Source of the DNA: Chloroflexota bacterium
Lineage (GTDB): Bacteria; Chloroflexota; Anaerolineae; Ardenticatenales; Ardenticatenaceae
Length of the DNA stretch: 9,264 nt
Reading direction: 5' to 3'
Assembly: GCA_003520455.1 (NCBI GenBank)
Contig: DOUV01000948.1
Coordinates: 1 to 9,264 of the forward strand
The notes below the pieces were generated by a model, which saw nothing but the letters and a program-made list of their open reading frames with translations, made no database searches and was not told the DNA's origin. Below, piece by piece: positions 5,781 to 9,264 of the stretch. Position 1 is the stretch's first letter, and every line of letters starts with the position of its first letter. The position numbers were made by a program, and so were the translations under genes.

Positions 5781-8700
5781 ATGGAGCTGCAACGGATTCT
5801 TAACCTGCCTCGCACGACAAGAGCCCGCGCGAGCCTGCCCATCGGCCCGAGTACGATCATGGCCGTTGGGCTGGCCTGCGTCTGGGTCGTGGTGCTCGCG
5901 GGCCTGCCGGCCTCCCTGCCCATCCAGGTTCGGAGCTGGCTGACCTTCGCCGCTCTGTTCATTGCTCCCGGGTATTTCCTGGGCGAGATCATCGTCTGGC
6001 GCCTCGACCTCGATGAGTTCGAGCGCCTGGCACTGGCCTTCCCCCTTGGCGTCGTTGTGATGGGCGTGCCAGGCATGGTGGCTCTGTTGCGGCACCTGAC
6101 CATCCAGCAATTGATTGTCAACTGGGGACTGATGACGCTGCTGATCGTACTCGCCTGGCTGCTCCACGGGCTGTGGGTCCGCCAACGTCTGCCCGGTCCG
6201 GCCGAACCGTGGTCCCCCGGTGAGATCGTCATGGTGCTGCTGCTGGCGGCCGCGTTTGTGGCGATCGTACCCACGCTGTCGCTCCCTAAGATCGACGGCG
6301 ATGCCTACGCCGTCGGCTCCTTTGTGGCCGACGCGCTGGCCGGGCGGCCGTTGAACCTCACCGAGCCGCTCTTCGGCACCGACCTCGGCCCCGGGGTCCG
6401 GATGGTCTTCAACCAGTCCCTGCCGATGACCTACCTGTGGTCCTCCCTGGCGGCCATCGATGCCATCTCGCTCACTGCCACGGCATCGCGGTCGATGATT
6501 GCGCTCTGGGCCATCCTGGCAACGTATACACTGGGCAAAGCGGCCGGCGCGGGCAGCCGGCGCTTTGGGCTGTTTACGGCCGCCATCCAGCTCCTCATTT
6601 ACCTGGCGGCCCCTTTTCTGCGCGGCGACAACGTGAGTCTCTTCTTCTTCGAGCGTGTCAACGCCGATAAGTTCATGGTCCCGGTGACGATGCTACCCGT
6701 CATCTTTGGACTCACGATCCGCTACATGCGCGAGGGTCGGCGCGATCTTTGGATCGCGGCGGCCGTCGCCACGTTCGCCGTCTCGGTCATCCATCCGCTG
6801 GTCGCGGCTATGCTGGCACTCGCCCTGGCCGCTTTTGGTGGGGTACACCTCCTGCTCCAGCCCCGCAATCGCCCGGCCCAGACGCGCGCCCTCGCCATGG
6901 CGGGGCTGGTGGCTATTGTCATGGTGGTGCCGTTCATTCAGCTCATCATGGCCCGCGACGAGGCGCCCCTGGCGCCCTCGTATCCCAGCAGCCTCGAGGG
7001 CTGGCCCCTCGGGGAAAAACTGGTCCCGGCGCTGCCCTTCGTCTGGGTGCGGACCCTTGACGCGAGCGGCCCGCTACCCGACCTTGCCCATCTCACAGCC
7101 AGCCAGGCCAACACCTCGACCAATCCCTTTCTCATCTGGCGGTTTGCGGTCAACATGACCCGGCGGCGCCTTATTCTGTTCGACCTGAACCACTACATCT
7201 CCGATCCGAGTCTGATTCTCGAGCCACCCTACCTGCTCGCGCTGTTGCTGCTTCCCGCGCTCCTGTGGCGGCTCCGCTCCAATGTCGCTGCGCAGTTTGC
7301 CGTCGGCACCACACTGGCCGTCCTGCTCATCATGTTTAGTCCCATCGCGACGCCGCTGATCGGGTCGCTCGTCATGCCCTGGATCCTGTGGCGGCTGGTC
7401 TGGGTGTTGCCCTACGCCCTCATCATCGCGCTGGTGGCAGATCGCTTCCTCCGCCTCGGCGCCAGGGCCCTGGCACACCGGCCTCGATTCGCCTCCGCGG
7501 AGGAGAGGGTCCACACCGGCGCGCTGGTGGGCGTGACGATCCTCGCCGGCCTCCTGTTGAGGCCCGGCATCGTCACCAACCTCCAAAACTTGCAGGACCG
7601 CGCGGCCTTTCCCTCCTTCTTCCCGACTCCCGAGCGGATGCTGGCCCACCTGAACGCGGTCACGGCCCACACCGGCCCGGTGACGGTCCTCGCCGACCAG
7701 GCGTTGAGCGTCACCATCCCGGCCTACGTCGCCAACGCCAATGTCGTCGCCCACCGCGCGCCGACCATCAGTGAGGTCTTTCCCGCCGATCAGCAGGACC
7801 AGGCCCTCCAGCGACTGATTGACCAGGATGCCTTTTTCCGCGCCCGCTCCCTCACCGTCGATTCGGTGGCGATCTTGCGACGCTACGACGTGCGCTTCGT
7901 GATTGCACTGAATGGCAGCGACCTGGATACCCAACTGCGCCTCGCGCCGCAGTGGTTCCGCTGGCTGATGGACGATCAGGCCTACAGCCTCTACGAACTC
8001 TCCGAGATGCCCACGCTGAGCGCCAGCATCCAGGGCAACACCGCCATGGCCCAAAAGCAGTGGAAGACGGCAGAGCGATTCTATCAAACCGCCCTGCAAG
8101 AACAGCCTGGCGATCTGCTGGCGCTGCTGGGGCTGGCCGACGCCGCCCACGTCCAGGGCCAGTTCGACGCGGCCCTGGACGCGCTGCAAGAGGCCGCGAG
8201 CCGGATTGAGTTGCCCGTTCTCCACTACCGCCTCGGCCAGTTCTACGCCGAACGTGGCCGGACGGAGCGCAGCATCGCCGAGTTCGATCGCGCCCAGAAA
8301 GGCGCCCCCATGGTCGCCCGCTTCCACCTGGCGCTGGGCGATGCCTGCTTCAGCGCCGGCCAAGAGAGTTGTGCGGCCGAGCAGTATGAGGCCGCCGTGA
8401 CGGCCGAAGCCCTGCCAGACGAAGCCGCACGCCTCGCGGCCTTGGCCGATCTCTGGCGGCAGCGCGACCAGACCGCCCGCGCCCTGCCGCTCTACGAGCA
8501 GGCCGTCGCCCTCCGGCCCGACGAATACAACCAGTTCCTGCTCGTCAGTGTCTACCGCGACACGGAGCAGTTCGACCGGGCCGAGGCGCTGCTGCGCGTG
8601 ATGCAAGCTCATAACCCGCTCTCGGCCGAGATTGTCGCGACACAGGCCGGGGTGGCGGCCGACCGCGGCCAGATCGACCGGGCCGTCGAGCGCTACCGCC

Positions 8701-9264
8701 GGGCCATCTGGCTTCAGGACGTCCAGGCCCTGGAGAGCGCCAGCACTCACCTGGCCCTGGCCCAAACCTTGTTCGAGGCCAATCGCCTGGACGAGGCGCG
8801 AAGCGAGCTCGAACGGGTGCTGCACCTGGAACCCGACAATGCCGCCGCCTACAAGCTTCAGGGAGACCTCGCCCAGGCCGAGCACCGGCCCGAGCAGGCC
8901 ACGGCCGCCTATGAGCACGCACTCCAACTGGACCCGACCCAGGTCGCTGTCTATGCCTCGTTGAGCGACCAGACCCGGCAGATTGGCGGTCCACCCGATG
9001 AGGTATTGAGGCTATTCGAGACTGCCTCCCAGGTGACCCCCGATGAACCAACCCTGTACCTGGCGTTGGGCGATCAGTGGCAGCGGCGCGGCGACAATCA
9101 AGCCGCCGTTGCCGCCTACCTCTCTGCCTTGAGCTTGCTCGACCCCTATACCCCCTCGCCGCTCGTGAACTACGAATCGATTGGGCGCAGCCGAGCCTTT
9201 GCCTACGCCCGCCTGGCCGCGGTCTACGAAGACTTGGGGCAGGTCGAGCCGGCCCTGAATTACG
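5781..9264 (+). CDS. Large polytopic membrane protein (GT-C-like) with C-terminal TPR array, 3' end outside window
   Basis: The frame from ATG 5781 is open to the last base (1161 full codons) with no stop, so the protein is longer than seen. Residues 25-600 hold about 12-13 hydrophobic segments (for example 25-42, 50-70, 81-104, 108-132, 150-166). Between the fifth and next segment is an acidic DGDAY loop (172-176), resembling the catalytic loop Asp of GT-C glycosyltransferases. A FFFERVNADKF loop lies before the 299-316 segment. Residues about 614-745 form a soluble alpha/beta-looking region. From about residue 753 onward there are roughly twelve TPR-type repeats, with typical pairs such as YERAL.LDP and A...L.LG. 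The last is cut by the window edge. The likely role is lipid-linked sugar transfer or glycan assembly and scaffolding; topology would decide which side the TPR lies on. A non-catalytic polysaccharide assembly protein is the main alternative. The gene follows FemAB by 52 bases and probably shares its transcript. Confidence 0.85.
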   Translation, partial: MELQRILNLPRTTRARASLPIGPSTIMAVGLACVWVVVLAGLPASLPIQVRSWLTFAALFIAPGYFLGEIIVWRLDLDEFERLALAFPLGVVVMGVPGMVALLRHLTIQQLIVNWGLMTLLIVLAWLLHGLWVRQRLPGPAEPWSPGEIVMVLLLAAAFVAIVPTLSLPKIDGDAYAVGSFVADALAGRPLNLTEPLFGTDLGPGVRMVFNQSLPMTYLWSSLAAIDAISLTATASRSMIALWAILATYTLGKAAGAGSRRFGLFTAAIQLLIYLAAPFLRGDNVSLFFFERVNADKFMVPVTMLPVIFGLTIRYMREGRRDLWIAAAVATFAVSVIHPLVAAMLALALAAFGGVHLLLQPRNRPAQTRALAMAGLVAIVMVVPFIQLIMARDEAPLAPSYPSSLEGWPLGEKLVPALPFVWVRTLDASGPLPDLAHLTASQANTSTNPFLIWRFAVNMTRRRLILFDLNHYISDPSLILEPPYLLALLLLPALLWRLRSNVAAQFAVGTTLAVLLIMFSPIATPLIGSLVMPWILWRLVWVLPYALIIALVADRFLRLGARALAHRPRFASAEERVHTGALVGVTILAGLLLRPGIVTNLQNLQDRAAFPSFFPTPERMLAHLNAVTAHTGPVTVLADQALSVTIPAYVANANVVAHRAPTISEVFPADQQDQALQRLIDQDAFFRARSLTVDSVAILRRYDVRFVIALNGSDLDTQLRLAPQWFRWLMDDQAYSLYELSEMPTLSASIQGNTAMAQKQWKTAERFYQTALQEQPGDLLALLGLADAAHVQGQFDAALDALQEAASRIELPVLHYRLGQFYAERGRTERSIAEFDRAQKGAPMVARFHLALGDACFSAGQESCAAEQYEAAVTAEALPDEAARLAALADLWRQRDQTARALPLYEQAVALRPDEYNQFLLVSVYRDTEQFDRAEALLRVMQAHNPLSAEIVATQAGVAADRGQIDRAVERYRRAIWLQDVQALESASTHLALAQTLFEANRLDEARSELERVLHLEPDNAAAYKLQGDLAQAEHRPEQATAAYEHALQLDPTQVAVYASLSDQTRQIGGPPDEVLRLFETASQVTPDEPTLYLALGDQWQRRGDNQAAVAAYLSALSLLDPYTPSPLVNYESIGRSRAFAYARLAAVYEDLGQVEPALNY

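Noticed and set aside
7074..8927. 617-codon open frame on the minus strand
   Set aside because: It is antisense to the continuous membrane/TPR frame, whose membrane segments and TPR pattern show that the plus strand is coding.

Overview
The window is a high-GC, single-strand (+) gene block for cell-surface polysaccharide or glycan assembly. It fits the genome of a free-living Gram-positive-like or monoderm bacterium. I lean towards Chloroflexota, because of the tandem beta-sandwich tail on the upstream gene, the GT2/DUF2304 pair and the multi-pass membrane protein with a long TPR tail. This assignment is inferred from protein style, and no taxonomic marker is present.

Layout. Positions 3-668 hold the 3' end of an upstream gene, probably a membrane glycosyltransferase with a secreted beta-sandwich tail. 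Positions 669-937 are non-coding. This gap includes an unusually AT-rich island (about 829-895) with a plausible promoter and three TATA-like boxes. After it comes a tightly packed set of genes. They are a family 2 glycosyltransferase (938-1762), a DUF2304 membrane domain fused to an alkaline-phosphatase-superfamily phosphohydrolase (1680-3827), a polysaccharide deacetylase of the DUF3473/PEP-CTERM-locus type (3834-4694), a FemAB-like acyltransferase (4688-5728), and a very large polytopic membrane protein with about twelve TPR repeats (5781 to beyond the window end). Junctions within the first four genes are overlaps or a 6-base gap, which suggests one operon with translational coupling. The last gene sits 52 bases downstream of the FemAB gene with its own strong Shine-Dalgarno sequence.

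How they may work together (inference). The GT2, held at the membrane by the DUF2304 partner, would make a polyprenyl-phosphate-linked sugar on the cytoplasmic face. The fused phosphohydrolase domain would act at the same place. The large GT-C-like membrane protein would use lipid-linked sugar on the outer face or organise the machinery through its TPR tail. The deacetylase and FemAB-like protein would tailor the glycan. The deacetylase and FemAB types are those found in exosortase (XrtA/PEP-CTERM) exopolysaccharide loci, but no exosortase or PEP-CTERM protein is visible here.

The most unusual points are the DUF2304-phosphohydrolase fusion, predicted to face the cytoplasm, and its 83-base out-of-frame overlap with the GT2. 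The membrane protein/TPR fusion is also notable; it is open through the window end and so is incomplete here.
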